Below the pieces are notes generated by a model. That model had not been told where the DNA came from. It searched no databases and saw nothing but the letters and a program-made list of their open reading frames with translations. 64,000 bases of DNA from Phycomyces blakesleeanus NRRL 1555(-) (lineage: Eukaryota; Mucoromycota; Mucoromycetes; Mucorales; Phycomycetaceae): NCBI RefSeq assembly GCF_001638985.1, contig NW_017265140.1, positions 496,001-560,000 on the forward strand, in the 5' to 3' direction. Made by a program: the position numbers and the translations under genes. This document shows, one piece after another, positions 1 through 13,972 of this stretch (its first letter is position 1; each line of letters begins with the position of its first letter).

Positions 1-305
1 CCTTTCCTTTTTTCCTAAACCGAATAACTCCCTCGCCTTCTCCATTCCATTCCATTCCATTATATTTTCCCCATTCCTTTCCTTTCACAGTAAGCTTATT
101 TTCTTAATATGTTTTTTTTTAAAAGAAAGAATAAATAAAAGTATGAAGGTTGTAATGACTCTTGACATGTGGCCCTTAAAATTCTCTACCTTTGTTTTTG
201 TATGTGTTATATGTTAGTTAAACGCCACCAAACCTCGGCCACCACTTCGTTCTTTTATACATATATTCATATATACATAAATCCTTAATAATTTTTAATC
301 GTCTA
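1..305. other. Upstream AT-rich flank
   Basis: No coding signal is seen on either strand. The stretch has a short TTCCA repeat near 43-60, a T9A4 tract near 112-124 and TATA-like AT tracts near 257-280. The last could belong to the promoter of the KCH-type gene that starts at 306. Confidence 0.4.
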
Positions 306-2249
306 ATGGCAAGTTAATGTGATCAGTAATCAATTTAGTAGATTTGAATTTAATAACAAAAAAAAGAATGATTTTTTTTAACATAAAATAAAATAAAATA
401 AAAATATATACATTAGTGTGGAAATAGCAGAAATGGCCCAAAATGGAAACGTGAAGTTGTTCAGGATCACAAATTTGAATATGTTGATCTTGACGAATTT
501 TATGACTCTTCTTGCACCACACGAATCGGATATTCTTTTATTTATCTTGTTGTTTTAAAATCCCTCCTTGTATATATTGCTGATTTGTGGACAGCAGGTA
601 AGACATATTAAAAAAAATAAAGATGTACATTTATACATATATTAAATATACAAGCAAACAAACAAACAAGCAAGCAAATATATACTAATTATTCTTCAGT
701 GTCTCTATTGGTGATTGATCACAGAAACGCTGAAGACTCTGCCATTCCTTACAGTATCTCAAAGTGGATTTTCTTGGGTGCAATCTTTATCTCTTTTGCA
801 CTCTTGTTCTGGGATTTCCGTAAATCCCGGAGAATCATCGCTACTCGAAATATCTCTTATACTTTCACATCTGTAATGGCCAGTCGATACTATTCCATGA
901 AAGATTATCGTTACTACTGCCTTTTCTGCGAGATTAACAAATCACAAAAGACGACCGACACAATTGCATTCTTTGTGTTTTTTACACTTAAAGGTAAACT
1001 ATCAAATACTTTGATATCTATATCTATAACACTATTTGAAGTTGGATATATTATTTTATCTTTATACAATATCTATCTAGCTATCTATTTATAAAATGCT
1101 ATCAATAATAAATAAATCACAAATGTGTGCATACATAACTGCTATTTATTTATTTATTTACTTAAAACAAAACAAACAAACAGGTTGGAAAAAGCTACTT
1201 TTGGCAGAGGCACCTAGGCAGGTGATTAACGTTGTTACCTTGATAAAGATCCTTCCTGCTTGGATTAAACTCGATCACAACCAATTGCAACTGAACAACG
1301 AAGTGCTTGGAAAGGATATTGTCCAACAGCTAATGACATGTACCATGTTGTTCTCTACTGCAGTATTTGCCGTATCGTTTGTCTTGGTCTGTATAGCTGC
1401 TCTGATGTATATTCCTTTACTTTGTCATATGCAAGGAAATCTTAAAGAATATTGCTGTCACAAGGTGGATAAGCGGTAATACACACACATAGAAGATATA
1501 TCTGTAAATGTATTGAAAAATAGAAAGAGAGAAACTACGGATTGCTTCAAGAAGCCCCCACATACACAAGCACAAGCACAAGCACAAACCATACATTCCA
1601 CTCAACTCCACTCAACTCTACAAAGCAAATCAAAGCAAAAGAAAATATATCTTAACAATGCTCAATTTCTCTTTTTACTTCTTTTAGTATTTCAGAGCTC
1701 TTGAAAAACCAGGCTCGTAGAAGAATTGCAGCCCATCAGAAAACGGGTGGGAAATCCAGTAATAAAAAACACAAAAATGACAAGAACAATGACAGGATTG
1801 AGATGAATACCTTCCCTCAGCCCACCTTGCCAAACTTGAACATGGACGGGATGGATTACAGACAATCGCCACGGACACAGCCCCGCGAAAGAGCTCTAGG
1901 TGGAGATGACTCGATGAAGTATCTAGTGAGTCCGTTTGGTCGAAGGAACAGCGATTGCTCCACATCCAGCGATCGGGTCGGATTGACAAGTAACGCTCAG
2001 CCCCAGCCATGGGCAGGGCAGAACAACATTGTATACCACCACCAACATGGCAGCAGTCCAAACATTTACCAGGATACTGGCTCGGTTGGATACCCTCAGT
2101 CAGACTACGGTCAGCCTTTACCTAGCCCACATATACACACTCCAAGCCCCCGATCGCAGGCTTACCAAGATCAACAATATTTCCCGCAACAGAATATGTA
2201 CTACCAAGATTACAACCAACCTTCTTTGAATATTCGAAACAATTATTAA
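306..2249 (+). CDS. KCH-type potassium transport membrane protein
   Basis: Five exons: 306-308, 417-597, 700-993, 1184-1475, 1688-2249. They sum to 1332 nt (443 aa) with consistent phases. The first exon would be the ATG alone, followed by a GC-AG intron (donor GCAAGT at 309). The next exon then reads CGNSRNGPKWKRE, which fits the cysteine-rich start I recall for this family. Hydrophobic segments lie around VLKSLLVYIADLWTA, SKWIFLGAIFISFALLFWD and TMLFSTAVFAVSFVLVCIAA. The C-terminal third is basic, then rich in Gln, Pro, Ser and Tyr, and looks disordered. The pattern matches fungal Kch1/Prm6-type proteins, which support potassium influx at the plasma membrane linked to calcium signalling. 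That role comes from yeast and is inferred here. The 3' exons are secure. The one-codon first exon is the weak point; the start may instead lie further upstream. Confidence 0.75.
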
Positions 2250-3948
2250 TACAGAGTTTTATTATTATCTATTTATCTGTCTATTTATCTTATATTTATA
2301 TACTTACATATATATACATACTTACATACATATATGTATATATATAATCATTAAACATGCTTTTCACAATATATACGAACATGTATATAATGATTCATTA
2401 GGAAATTAGGGTACGCGTCGGCTCTGTTACCAAATAGACGAGTATAAATTATTGTTGGGCACAAAATGTACAAAAATGGTCATTGGGCTTTTTGGACCCC
2501 ATTAGACAATAGAGAATTAAGAATACTAAAAAGATAATATAAAATAAGAAAAAGACAGTAAAAGATGTGACACTTGGCTTATGGGAAGAAAAGAATTATG
2601 GTAAACAGAAGAAGGCTTTGGTACGAGCTGCTTTATTTAAATTTGCTGAATTCTTAATAAATATATGTATAAGTAAAGACGTGGATAATATAGAGTGTAT
2701 GTATATGTGTGGGTATGTACAAATATATATATATTATTCTTTGAAGAATACAATAAAGCAAAAAAAAGGGCCCAGATTCACAAATAACTATTTAGTATTT
2801 GGTTGTAATACAAAGAAACGAAGATGAGAAAACTAATATATATGTATATTGTATGTATCCATATATATATATATTTAAAAAATAAAATAAAATAGAATAG
2901 GTTAAGCAACTCAACAGACTCGTACATACACAGACACACAGACACTAAAACACATCTTTAGAATTTCTGAAAGTAAAATATTACAAAACATTGAGTATAA
3001 TTTAGTAAAATTACATACACAGTAACAAGACAGACAAGCAGACAGATAAGTAAACAGACTGACTGACTGACTGATTGATTGATTGATTGATTATATGTTT
3101 GTATATATATATATATATGATTTCAGCCACCATAGGTCTTACATACCAAGGATTGGTGTAATACAATCATGAAGAAAATAATATAGAAAAAGAAAATAAA
3201 GATTATTTAACTGTGGCTGGTGATCACTATGGTAATGATTAATTGTGATTGTGATTGTGATTATGTATGACTATAATGATTATAATTATAATGTATTACT
3301 ATTGTTATTATTATTGAATTAGTAGTAATGATAAAACCTTGTAAAACAAAAACAAAATCATTATAGTATTTTTGTGAGTGTATATTTAAAGATGTATGCT
3401 CTTGTAGGTTATTTTTAGGATCTATTTGTTGCTAAGCAACAACTCAAGAGTCTAATTTTAAAGAAGTATTTAGCTTTCAAAGTTTATATATCACTATGAC
3501 TTTTATTTATATATTTTATTTATATCTTTAAAAAACAAAACAAAGCAAAACAAAAGAAACTAAAAGAATCCAAGTTGTTTCAATATCTACAGTAAATCAT
3601 GTATGTATATAAAGATATCTATATAAAAATATAAGATACAATTATATATATATAAAATACTAAATACATTCAGCTTAGGTGAGACAAGTAAGTAATCACC
3701 TGGACATACTTGGCCACTATCGTGTAACGCTCTTCTTTGCTTATTTTATAATAATAATAAAAAAGTTTAAAAAAGAAAACTAAAAATAACCCCCCACACA
3801 CACATATACAATTCACAATAATAATTATTGTATAAATACTCACTTGGTTGCCTAGTTACCTTTTCTTTTTTTTCTTTCTTGTCTTCTTTACTGTTCTCTT
3901 TTTTATTTTATCTTATTATCACTATTATTTATTTCTATTGATATTACT
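2250..3948. other. Intergenic, simple repeats
   Basis: The stretch between the KCH-type gene and the zinc-finger gene is very AT-rich. It contains TA-rich tracts, a (GACT)/(GATT) tetranucleotide run near 3058-3092 and (GATTGT) units near 3247-3262. An 86-codon open frame at 2567-2827 has low-complexity composition and no recognisable domain. I see no gene. Confidence 0.5.
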
Positions 3949-5133
3949 ATGCCTATGACTTACTGTGCTCGAGAAGAGTATGCCTGGACTGTACCCAGCA
4001 TCTGTCCATCAACAACAACAATTCCAACCATCCATAATATCCAAGCTGATCCTAATATGTCTTCAGCAGGCTATTTTACCTCTTTACACAATCTGGACTG
4101 CAGCCTTATTGATCAAGTTGCAATGGACATCATCTCCATGCCCAATTATCCTAGTCCTGTCGATTCTCCTCTTATCCACAGCCCCGAAAATACCCAGGGT
4201 TCAATGTGTGAAGATGTGGCGGTGATGAATAACCATAGCTACTGCGGTCAGATGTCGATGACACAAACCCCAAACAGCCAGCACAATAACAATAGCAGCA
4301 TTAGCAGCATTAGCATTAACAATATCAACTGTTTTGATTCATCTTCCTCTTCGTGTTCATCCTCTTCAAACAACCAAAGGCACGCACACCATCAAAGATG
4401 GTCAAGACAGGATCAAAACCTGTCGTCTCAAGAATCTATGTCAACAACTCAAAAGTTTTCACATGTGGATGATTTTATTGCTCATCATCAAACTGTCTTG
4501 ATTGAACAACCCGTCCCAGATTGTGCTTGTCCGACGTGGTCTGGCCGTAGTGTATCACCCTGCGCTTCAGAGTCTGTTATAATGAGCAACAAAGGTTTGC
4601 TTCTGACGCCTTCTCCTGAACCAGCAAGGGATCTGTTTTCTAGTATTTCATTAGCATCCTCTGCTCCTCCTCCTCAACCATCTCCATCTTCATTGCCGCT
4701 GTCATCATCCTTGGCACCTTCGTCTTCGTCTTTATCATCATCTCACAAAGAGTCTGAAAGGTCTACCCTCAAGCTAAAGGTCAAGAAGGCATTAAAGCAA
4801 GCCAAAAAGAGCCCTATTGACCGCAAACGCACCAAGACGGTCAAAGAAAACGACACGACACTCTACAACTGCCAACACCCAACTTGCAGTAAATATTTCA
4901 CACGCCCCTACAATTTGGTTTCCCACATGCGCACCCACACTGCCGAACGCCCATTTGCATGCTCACAGTGTGATAAGCGGTTTGCTCGTCAACATGATCG
5001 AAACCGCCATGAAAAACTTCATTCTGGAGTAAAACCTTATGTGTGCCCAGAGTGCGACAAACCCTTTGCAAGACAAGATGCACTAGGCCGGCACCTTAAG
5101 GTTGAGAATGGATGTGGAAGTGTATCTGATTAA
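3949..5133 (+). CDS. C2H2 zinc-finger transcription factor, Crz1-like
   Basis: Single exon, 394 aa. The first 270 residues are Ser-, Gln-, Pro- and Asn-rich and look disordered, as in an activation region. A Lys-rich segment around residues 276-300 could be a nuclear localisation signal. Three zinc fingers fill residues about 306-391. Finger 1 is C-x4-C-x12-H-x3-H. Finger 2 is C-x2-C-x12-H-x3-H with linker HSGVKPYVC. Finger 3 ends H-x5-C rather than H-x3-H. The motifs [11 protein letters not shown] and [13 protein letters not shown] followed by a Gly-Cys ending resemble the finger block of calcineurin-responsive Crz1/Prz1 factors, with Azf1-type factors the next nearest group. No SPxx-rich calcineurin docking site can be called with confidence. 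DNA binding in the nucleus is secure; the calcium pathway is inference from the fingers only. Confidence 0.82.
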   Translation: MPMTYCAREEYAWTVPSICPSTTTIPTIHNIQADPNMSSAGYFTSLHNLDCSLIDQVAMDIISMPNYPSPVDSPLIHSPENTQGSMCEDVAVMNNHSYCGQMSMTQTPNSQHNNNSSISSISINNINCFDSSSSSCSSSSNNQRHAHHQRWSRQDQNLSSQESMSTTQKFSHVDDFIAHHQTVLIEQPVPDCACPTWSGRSVSPCASESVIMSNKGLLLTPSPEPARDLFSSISLASSAPPPQPSPSSLPLSSSLAPSSSSLSSSHKESERSTLKLKVKKALKQAKKSPIDRKRTKTVKENDTTLYNCQHPTCSKYFTRPYNLVSHMRTHTAERPFACSQCDKRFARQHDRNRHEKLHSGVKPYVCPECDKPFARQDALGRHLKVENGCGSVSD

Positions 5134-8100
5134 GTACATCATTCTTTTATGTGCTTTTCTTCATCTTCTTCTTTTTTTTAAAAAAAAACCACTACCATTA
5201 TTGCATGCTTTTTCTTACTATTCTATTCTATTCTATTCTATTTTCTTATATTATTGTTTTTTTTTGTCGTCGTCGTAGTCATAGTCATAGTTGTTGTCGT
5301 TGTCTTTATAGCTCACATTTCATGTACATATGATCCTCATATTATTCATTATTCATTTTTCATTTATTTTAAATTTTATTTTCTCTATGTCTTTTTTTCT
5401 CTCTCTCTCTCTTTATCTCTATCAATTTACTTGTCTACCACTACCGCTACCTCTACCTTTACTTCTACCTCTTTGCCCTTTTTTTTGTATTCTTTATATC
5501 TATTCTTTAAAATCTTCACATCTATACATTATTACATTATTACATTATTACATTATTACATTATACTATACTATATTATACTACACTGCACTGCACTATT
5601 GTTCATCACATCTATAAATACATTGTTTCTTTTTTTGGTATAATTTGTATATTATCTGATCTGATCTGACTGTCTGACTATCTGTCTGTTTGTCTCTTGA
5701 GAGCACATAATTGATCTATGTGTATAAATATTGACTTCTCAGGAGAACTTATATTCTTTTGATAATATATCTACTTATTGATCTATCTATTGATCTAACA
5801 AATCAACAACCTTAAATTTATTTGTTTATCTGTGGGCCTCATAGGTATGTATATATTTGCTGTAAATAATTAATTAATTGAGTAATAAAGTAAATTATCA
5901 ATAAGCAAAAGCAACATGTTTTCTCTGGTTATTTTCGGTCGAACCCACAATTTTACTTATATTTATATTTATATTTATAAGCAAACTGATAGCTAACTAG
6001 CTAGCTAGGTGATTTATGTGACCAACTGACTAACCTAATCTAATCTACCAGTCAACAACAGCCCCAGATAGATCAGCAATCACCACATTTATCATATCAT
6101 TTTCTCTCTCTCTCTCTATATATATATATATTTGATCAACACACTGCACACAATTATCTAGATATCTAAAGTATCTTTCTCTTTATCTGTATTAATGTAT
6201 ATTATAGTTAGAAAGAAAGAAAAAGAGAAAGGATAAGAAGAGGAGGAGAACGAGAGGAAGATATCCTTTTAGGGTAGATCCCGGACATACATCTATACAG
6301 TCACTGTAGTAATAGAAGGAAAGAACGAAAGAAATCAATATATTTGTTTTTGTATGTATATATATATATATTGTTTTCAATGTCCGGACTGATGGGTAAC
6401 TCTTTTTTTGTGCATTGTGCAGTGTGCTGTGTGCTGTGAGTGCATGTATTGGGTGAATTTTTTTTTTTGAAAAAAAAAGAAAACTAATTTCTTGGTTCAT
6501 TAATTCCATTCTTGTTTATGAAGCGAATAGTCAAAATGCGAGCAAGTATATATATATATATATTATACCCAAAGCAAGCCAATCAAATACCATAAATATA
6601 CGTATATATATTTTAAAAAAAAGGTGGTAAAAATTGTACCTTTTTTTGGTTTATCAAGGACAAGAGGGATAAAGGAGCAAATACGTTTAATGATGAGTAC
6701 AAATCACGTAATTCAAAAGACTGTTCTCTTTTTTTTTTAAAAAAAAATCACTTCCCTGAATAAAATAATAATATTTATATATAAAAAGACCTGCAAGACA
6801 GTTTAAACGCCGGGTGTTTTCAATACAAAATAAAGTCTCTTTTTTTTTGGCTTTTTTTTTTATTGTTGTTGCTATGGTTACGTTATGATTATGATTATGA
6901 TTATGGTTACGGTTACAGTTACATTTACAGCTAGGGTCACGGTTATGACTATAGATTGGTATTTTGGATTTTTATTTTTCTCACACATCCTTGTAAAGTA
7001 AGCTGTAGATTTTTGAGGTTGAAAAGGGATAACAGAATTCATAAAAGATACTTAATAGCCTTGGATTATTTGAATATTCTATCATCTTTAATTGTAATAT
7101 ATTTATTCTTCTTCTTTTTTATTTATCTTTTCTCTCTCTCTCTCTCTTCCTTTCCAAGTTCTTGGATTTGATCTGATCTACTTTAATTTGATCTAATTTG
7201 ATGTGACATGCAGTATGGTGCTGTACTGTGCTGTGTGCTGTAATAATGTGCCTTTATGCCTTTCTGTGGTGTATTGTGGTGTGTTGTAGTGTGTTGCGGT
7301 GTTCGGTGCGGTGCAGCACATTTACAAATCCTTGATAGATTAACGTTTCAACTTATACGTGTTCTTTGGCTTTAATCCTCTCAACTTTGAGCTTACTTTT
7401 TCTTTTAAATTTATTTTTATTTTTTCAAGTATAAACTCAATTTTCTCTATATTAGACTCGGAGCAGAAGATTACCCGATTTTTTTTTAAAAAAAATATTT
7501 TACTCTCTGAAAATAAAGAGTACAGCCTTTATCTCTGTTCCTATTTTGGAAGATAAGAGTTATATAGATGAATAGAAAAAGAAAGAGAGAGAGAGAGAGA
7601 GAGAGGATTTTTGAAGAAATAGAATAGACTAAATAAAGGAATAAATGAGAGAGAAATAGAGAAATAGAGAAATAGAGACTTGTCAAAGTTTAAATATGAG
7701 GCCTTTTTTTTTCTTTATTTATTTTTTTGAGTTTTGGCTTTGCTGTGTTTTTATTACTCTCTCTGTGTGTGTGTGTGTGTGGGTAGGTAAAGGGTGCGGA
7801 AAAAAGCAGATTAGAGCAGAACAGAGCAGAGCAGGGTAGGGGAGAGGGTGGGTACTCTATACTATATAATATGTATATATTCTATACATACACTTTTTTT
7901 TTCTACCCCTCATCTTCTCTTTCACTCGGACTCTCCGCTTTCATGAGTATTATAATATTAATACAATATACGATATATTTGTAGCTTACAAAGGTTAATG
8001 TTGTACACTTCTGGGCCTTTCTTTTTCATGGCCTCATTTGGGGTCCTCCTACAGCTGTGACGTGTTTCTCTTTATAAATACACAAGATATATCTTCTTCT

Positions 8101-10209
8101 TATTATTATTACTATTATTAAGCATTATGTAATTGTCAGTGCTTTATGTATTAGACTTGTCATAGCCTAGACACCAAGCTGTATATAATGTATATAATTA
8201 AATATGTGTAGTGTATTAAGACGGCGCATTTTGATGTGGGTGTATAATATAGTGATTACAGTCTGGAAAATGAAGAAAGGATATTTAAATATAAATATAA
8301 AAATAAATATAAATATTAATATAAAATGTTTTTATATTCGTGTGTATGTATGTTGTGTGTGTAAATGTACTATCTGTCATTTAACTATCATCCCACACAT
8401 ACACAAGAATTTAAAAAAGTAAAGTAAAATAGTACAAGTGATTTTTGGGCTTTGGGGTCGTCCGTTATTGACTGATGTTGTGATGACTATAATGACTATA
8501 ATGACTATAGTAATAATAATAGTAAAAGACATCTGGTCTTTTAAAAGAATTCATATTAAGAAACCAATCTCCTGAGCTTAGGAAGAGGGCCCATTCACCC
8601 AAAAGATATATATATAAATATAAATAAATAAAAAACAGCAGAGGTCCAAGCGTCCACTATCCGTGCTTCAAGTCCAAGATATACCCAAATGATTTCCATT
8701 GATGTTTTTTTTTAAAAAAATAAATAATGATTTTTATATTAATATTTATTAGCTCGTTCGATTATTTTGAGTTAATTGTTACAAGACCAATATATGTATG
8801 TACACTTTAATAAAGAAGATCTTCTTTATCATTGAGTACAACATTCTCCGTCTCTGGAAATCTGCCTTTAAAGAACAAAAATTAACCATGACTTCTCCGA
8901 TGAAAAGAGTGTGCGACCCAAAACGCGCTGCACAATTGCCTACAGCTGCATGAGTCGTCATAAGAATGTGTGTATATTTGCGTATATAAGTGATAGATAA
9001 CTAAAGGAAAAGGGCGGTGCAGTAAAATAGATATATGTCTGTATGTATAAATTCATAATAAAAGAGAAATTAAATTAAAGGGGAAGTCTGTGGTTGAGGT
9101 CGTTTACTATATAAAGCATGGGCTCATTTACCAGCGGTTGGTTTATATTTTACTTTTTGTTTTTATTCGCGGCTTTAAGAACCAGATAGAAAATCAAATT
9201 AAAAATATATATATATAAAAAAAATTAGATACATATATAAAAATACTAATTACTATTTTATTACTACCATTAGCACTGCAATTACCGTTACCATTACCAT
9301 GACAATTACCATTGCCGTTAATATTTACCACACCAAGAGAAAGAAGAATCAAAAGAATCAAAAGAAGCAAGGCAATACAAGACAAGGCAATACAAGACGA
9401 GACAAAACTTAGTCACCCCGTAGTAATGAAAAATACTTCCTTTTGAGAATTCGAGTAGATTATCCAAAGTGTTACTCATTCTATTGTATACATTTTTACC
9501 AAAAGAATAAGAACCCTAAATATACACAATGTATAGATACAAATAATTGTGTGTATTGTGCTCGTTCTACTGACCGAAAATAATTCTCATACTAATGCCA
9601 GCATCAATATCGATATCAATATCAATAATAAAGAATAACAGGAATTTGCCCTACTGGAATCAGTTCCGGTCGGAGAGAGATGTTGATCTCCTGCGGTGGG
9701 TCAAAGGCTGGTCTGTCAGACTTCATCAGTTTTAGTGGCACAAAGTCGGTGCATGAGAAAGAAACAAAAAAAAGAAAAAAGCTGGGTGCATCCTATCGAT
9801 TGGTTCAGACAAAACCCGCCAGTGCGTCTTTCAAAGCGAGGCACTTTTTTATTCGCAAGTGCGACCAAAGAAGTAGGACGCATTGTAGCACTCCAAGTGT
9901 GCCCAATCCAAACCTAAAATTCTATATAATTTTTTTTTTTTTGAGAAAAAATTTCAATGTTTAAAATAATTCAAGTTTCAATTTCTCTTACTATTCTTGC
10001 TCTCACTCTACACTCTTTTCAACTCTCTCTCTCTCTCATAAACTCCCTTTGCATTTCTACCCTCATCATCTCTCCATCTCCTTTTTAGAAAAAGCCCCTC
10101 CTTCCTTATCTAATACATAACAAACCTACTCCCTGTTCATTGTCTCTCATATCCTCAACATCCCAAAACCTTACTACCTTCATCTTCAAATCCAATTCTA
10201 CATTCAACA
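5134..10209. other. 5-kb gene desert with dense microsatellites
   Basis: No open frame here has protein-like composition. The stretch holds (TTCTA)n near 5219-5241, (ATTAC)n near 5525-5565, GA and CT runs (5398-5412, 7584-7603) and several T(n)A(n) palindromes (5172, 6729, 7479 and 8705). Bases 9590-9960 are less AT-rich and end about 250 bases before the bHLH start codon. They may be 5' leader or promoter; the 94-codon frame at 9680-9964 could be an upstream ORF but resembles nothing I know. Confidence 0.5.
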
Positions 10210-11467
10210 ATGAACAAGCTCCTCCTCTCTCCCGATTACATGAACGATTACACTGTTCCCTACACTACCAAGTTAGAGCTCACAGATCAATCTAGTCTGG
10301 TTTATCCTGGTAATTATTAAATCAATAACATCTATCTATTGTATTAACACGCTTTTATAACTATTCAATTTCAATTTCAACAACAACAACAACAACACCA
10401 ACAAAAAGCTTCTTCCTTCTATGTCTCTCCCTTGGATGGAGCATCTTCGCCCTGCCCTTCGTCGGTCAATGCTTTTTACGATCACTCGATGACCCCATTT
10501 GCCATCCAGCCCGGTAGTCCCGACTCGTTCATGTCCGGCATGTCCCTCTCAATGACCCCTCCCCCTGCCCTCTCTTCCTCGGTCAGTTCCTCTGACTTTG
10601 CCTCTTACGCCCAGGAAGCCCCCATGATGGTCCAGTCATCTTCTTCATCCACCATGGCATCTTCTTCATCCTCAACAACCTCATCATCATCAGCTTATCT
10701 TAACGAGACAATTGCCAAGGCCTCGTCTCTTCCCGATTCCTTCTTCCCCGAGTTTCTTCAGTATTCCAAGGAGTCGTACGAGCAATCGACCGGAGGCTCG
10801 CTCCGAAAGAAGCGCCGCCAGCAAGACCGTCTCTTGGATGACGAAGATAAGTGCGATGAACTTGACGCGCCTCCCCCCAAGCAGCACATTCAGATGACCT
10901 CTGAAGACGACAGTGGAGATGAAATGACTTTGTAAGATAAAATTTTCTTTCTCTGATCAAAATAATAGTAACAATAATGATACCGATATTTGTAATATAA
11001 TGTATTCTAACCATCTATTTTATTTTATTTTATTTCCTATCAGACACGGTGTTTCAACCGCAGAAATGCGACGACAGATTCACATTCAATCTGAGCAGAA
11101 ACGTCGTGCTCAGATCAAAGATGGCTTTGAAGACCTCCGCAATGAATTGCCTTCTTGCTTGAACAAGAAGATGAGCAAAGTAGCTCTCTTGCATCGCACT
11201 GTTCAACACATTCAACATCTCAAGAGTACCCAGATGACAATCTTGGCCGAACTCGAGAGATTGGTCCACGAGAATGAACAGCTACGAACGTAAGTATCTT
11301 TTGTTGTTTATAAAGATGATCTCCAGTTCTTTATCTGTTTATGTGTGGGCTCAACGTATTCGAACTGTATATAATATTGTTTCCTAACTCCTTTTCTTTA
11401 CAGATTCCAGCAAGGTGTACTACAGAAGCAAGCCATGGAGAGTATCTACTCTGTCAACAGCCTCTAA
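10210..11467 (+). CDS. bHLH transcription factor, Max/Mlx-like
   Basis: Four exons: 10210-10309, 10409-10931, 11044-11289, 11404-11467 (933 nt, 310 aa). The N-terminal two thirds is Ser-, Pro- and Met-rich, with poly-Ser runs and an acidic stretch ending EDDSGDEMTL. The bHLH starts in exon 3. Its basic region HIQSEQKRRAQIK carries the His, Glu and Arg at the positions (H5, E9, R13) typical of group-B factors that bind CACGTG E-boxes. Helix 1, a loop ending NKKMSKVALLHRTVQHI and helix 2 follow. A short leucine-zipper-like tail (about 30 residues, LAELERLVHENEQLRT onward) suggests dimerisation. It resembles Max/Mlx proteins more than SREBP, since the SREBP Tyr is absent. It presumably acts in the nucleus; the target genes cannot be told from the sequence. 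Confidence 0.85.
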
Positions 11468-13583
11468 ATGAACGAATCGACTATAGACGTCGCATCTTCT
11501 TTATCTTTTTTCTTTATATCTTTTTTCTTTTCTTTTCATTCCCTACGCACTTCTTTACCTTTTCTTATTTATCTTTTCACTCGCATTTTCCTCTCTCTTA
11601 TTTTATTTTTATATATTTTAAGCTACTGGTTTCAATATCCACGTAATTTAACTTTTTATTTTTATTACATAACCTCTTTATTTCTTGGATTTTTTTTTCT
11701 CTTTTAATCTTTACTCTTTTAAAGTAAACTTCAATGTTTTTATATAGACACTTAATGCATTTTCCACCCTTCCTCCCCTCAAACAAACCATCACCACAAC
11801 TTCTTCTTATCTTTTTTTTTTATATACCCTCTTCGCCCTCACTTTTACCTCACCTTATCTCTTCTACTTCTCTTTCTCTGTATTCCTCTATATTTATATT
11901 TCTTTTTTAATTTTTGGAACAGAGATTTGAGATTGGCAATAGACTGAATGCCCCCCTTTTTTTTATTTTATTTTCTTTCCCTTCCATATGCTCTTCTGTT
12001 CATTTACCCATGAACATAATAAATATAAAATAATAAACTAAAAAAAAATACTTATTTTATATATACTTATACATACGATATATTATAGTTGTAGCTATCA
12101 TTTTTCAATATGTGCCTGTGTGTGTGTGTGTGAGTATGAGAATGTAAAATAGACTATAAACTACTTTCGTGTATATTATCTGTCATACAAGACATAATTG
12201 CTTTTTATATATATATATATACATAGTATACATACATATATTTTACTTTATTTTCATTACCGCTCTCTGTTCCACTGTAAGGACAAAATAAATATTCCAA
12301 CAGTATTGAATGATGTCACTCATTAGATCTAATGGAACAAAGCAATTAACAAGAAGAAGAATTAAAAAAAAAGAAAAGATACACACTAGACACTAGTCAT
12401 TAGATTGACACTAATACACCAGGTATTAGGCACTAGGTGTGAAACAGACTGCAAACACAGTCTAAAATTAAATACCATATTTTCCTTTTCTTTACTTTCC
12501 TCCTTTACCCATCTAATCTCTGTGCATTTCAGTAGCAGTAAAAATGAGATGCGGTTGTTAGTAATACACCATTTGCTTCGGATTTCCACCTTATTTTTCT
12601 TTTATTATATAAATAGACCAAGTATATATATACATGTATATGTATGTGTATGCAACTGTTTATACTGGTATACATGTCCATTTTCCAATTTTACTTTATT
12701 TTCCATTCTATCTTGCCAAACACATAAATTGACATATACATATATACTTGTTGTTGATCAAATGATATATGTAAATTAGTAGAAACGTACATACATATGT
12801 ATATACAAGCGTGTATGTGTTGGAGATATGTTTTTTTTTAAAAAAAAGGATTATATATAGAATAAAGTTGCTTACAGTAAGTACAGTAGCAAAACTAGTA
12901 AGATAAGCTTTTAAAATATATAATGTTTATTTATATTTATTTATATAACATTTTCATCGTTTTACTTCATTTTTTTCTATTAAAACTATACAATTCGCTA
13001 TAGTATTAAAAAAAAAGATATGGCTCTAAGCTGAGCACCTCAATGTATATATATATATATATATATGATTTTAGTCTGCCTTGGCTTGTCTTGGCTTTTT
13101 AAAAACATATAATCAGCTCAAATTATTTATATATATATAATTCTATTAGTTGTTATGGTTTCCATTAGTTGTCATGGCAAACTCTTTTTTTTCGTAAGCC
13201 AATCAGAGTTCCAGATTTTTGAATGGTGGTTTAATGTTACACAATGTCTAATAAAGGATTTTTTTTAAAGAAAAGAAAGAAAGAAAGACATACAGCACGA
13301 TTGATCTTCCACACCTATTACCATTCTTTTTTTTTTTAAAAAAAAATCTTTGTATGGATATTCCTTTACTCAATTAGCCATTATATTGTATTTATTAGGA
13401 TATTGTTACTATTTGCTTGCTGTATAATTGTGGCATCTCTTAGGAAAGTTTTTTTTTAAAAAAGAATGATAAAGAGAAAGAGAGAAATATGACTTTTTTT
13501 TTCCTTGTTTTTTGATAGGTTATCAAAATTATCAGTGTCTTTTTTTTCTTGTCCTACAGTCTTGCGCGTTTATCAATACACAT

Positions 13584-13618
<35 letters not shown>

Positions 13619-13972
13619 CTCATTTCATTGTACAAGCATTTATCTATATATACATATATTGATTTGATAAAGTATTCCTTATATTTATTACTGACTTGAA
13701 GGGGAGATGGGGAGGGGATAAAATAGAGAAAGAGAAAAGAAAAATATAGTGAGTGAACGAGTGAGCGAGGATAGGCAGTAATGGTAATGTTAATGGTAAT
13801 GTTATTGGTAATAGTAATAGTAATAGTAATAGTAGTAGTAGTAGTAGTAGTATGAAGAAAAAGAAGAAGTGTAGGAGGAAGAGGTGTGGGAGTAAGAGGC
13901 GAAGAAATTGTTTTTTTTCCTTTAAAAAATGACAATAGTTATAATAGTAATAATAACAATTTTTTATATAAC
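11468..13972. other. Intergenic between convergent genes
   Basis: This is the 3' flank of the bHLH gene (+) and of the syntaxin gene (-). It is pyrimidine-rich to about 12000, then AT-rich with TA runs. T(n)A(n) palindromes lie near 12832, 13327 and 13449. A run of GTAATG/GTAATA-type units is at 13776-13852, and an (AC)n/(TA)n run near 13577-13617. No credible gene is seen. Confidence 0.5.

Noticed and set aside
8779..8961. Minus-strand 60-codon frame with a piece resembling a flavin-reductase strand
   Set aside because: Only about ten residues look familiar, and no flanking exon or cofactor motif is visible.
9680..9964. 94-codon frame upstream of the bHLH gene
   Set aside because: Two frames overlap with similar openness and neither looks conserved; more likely leader or promoter sequence.
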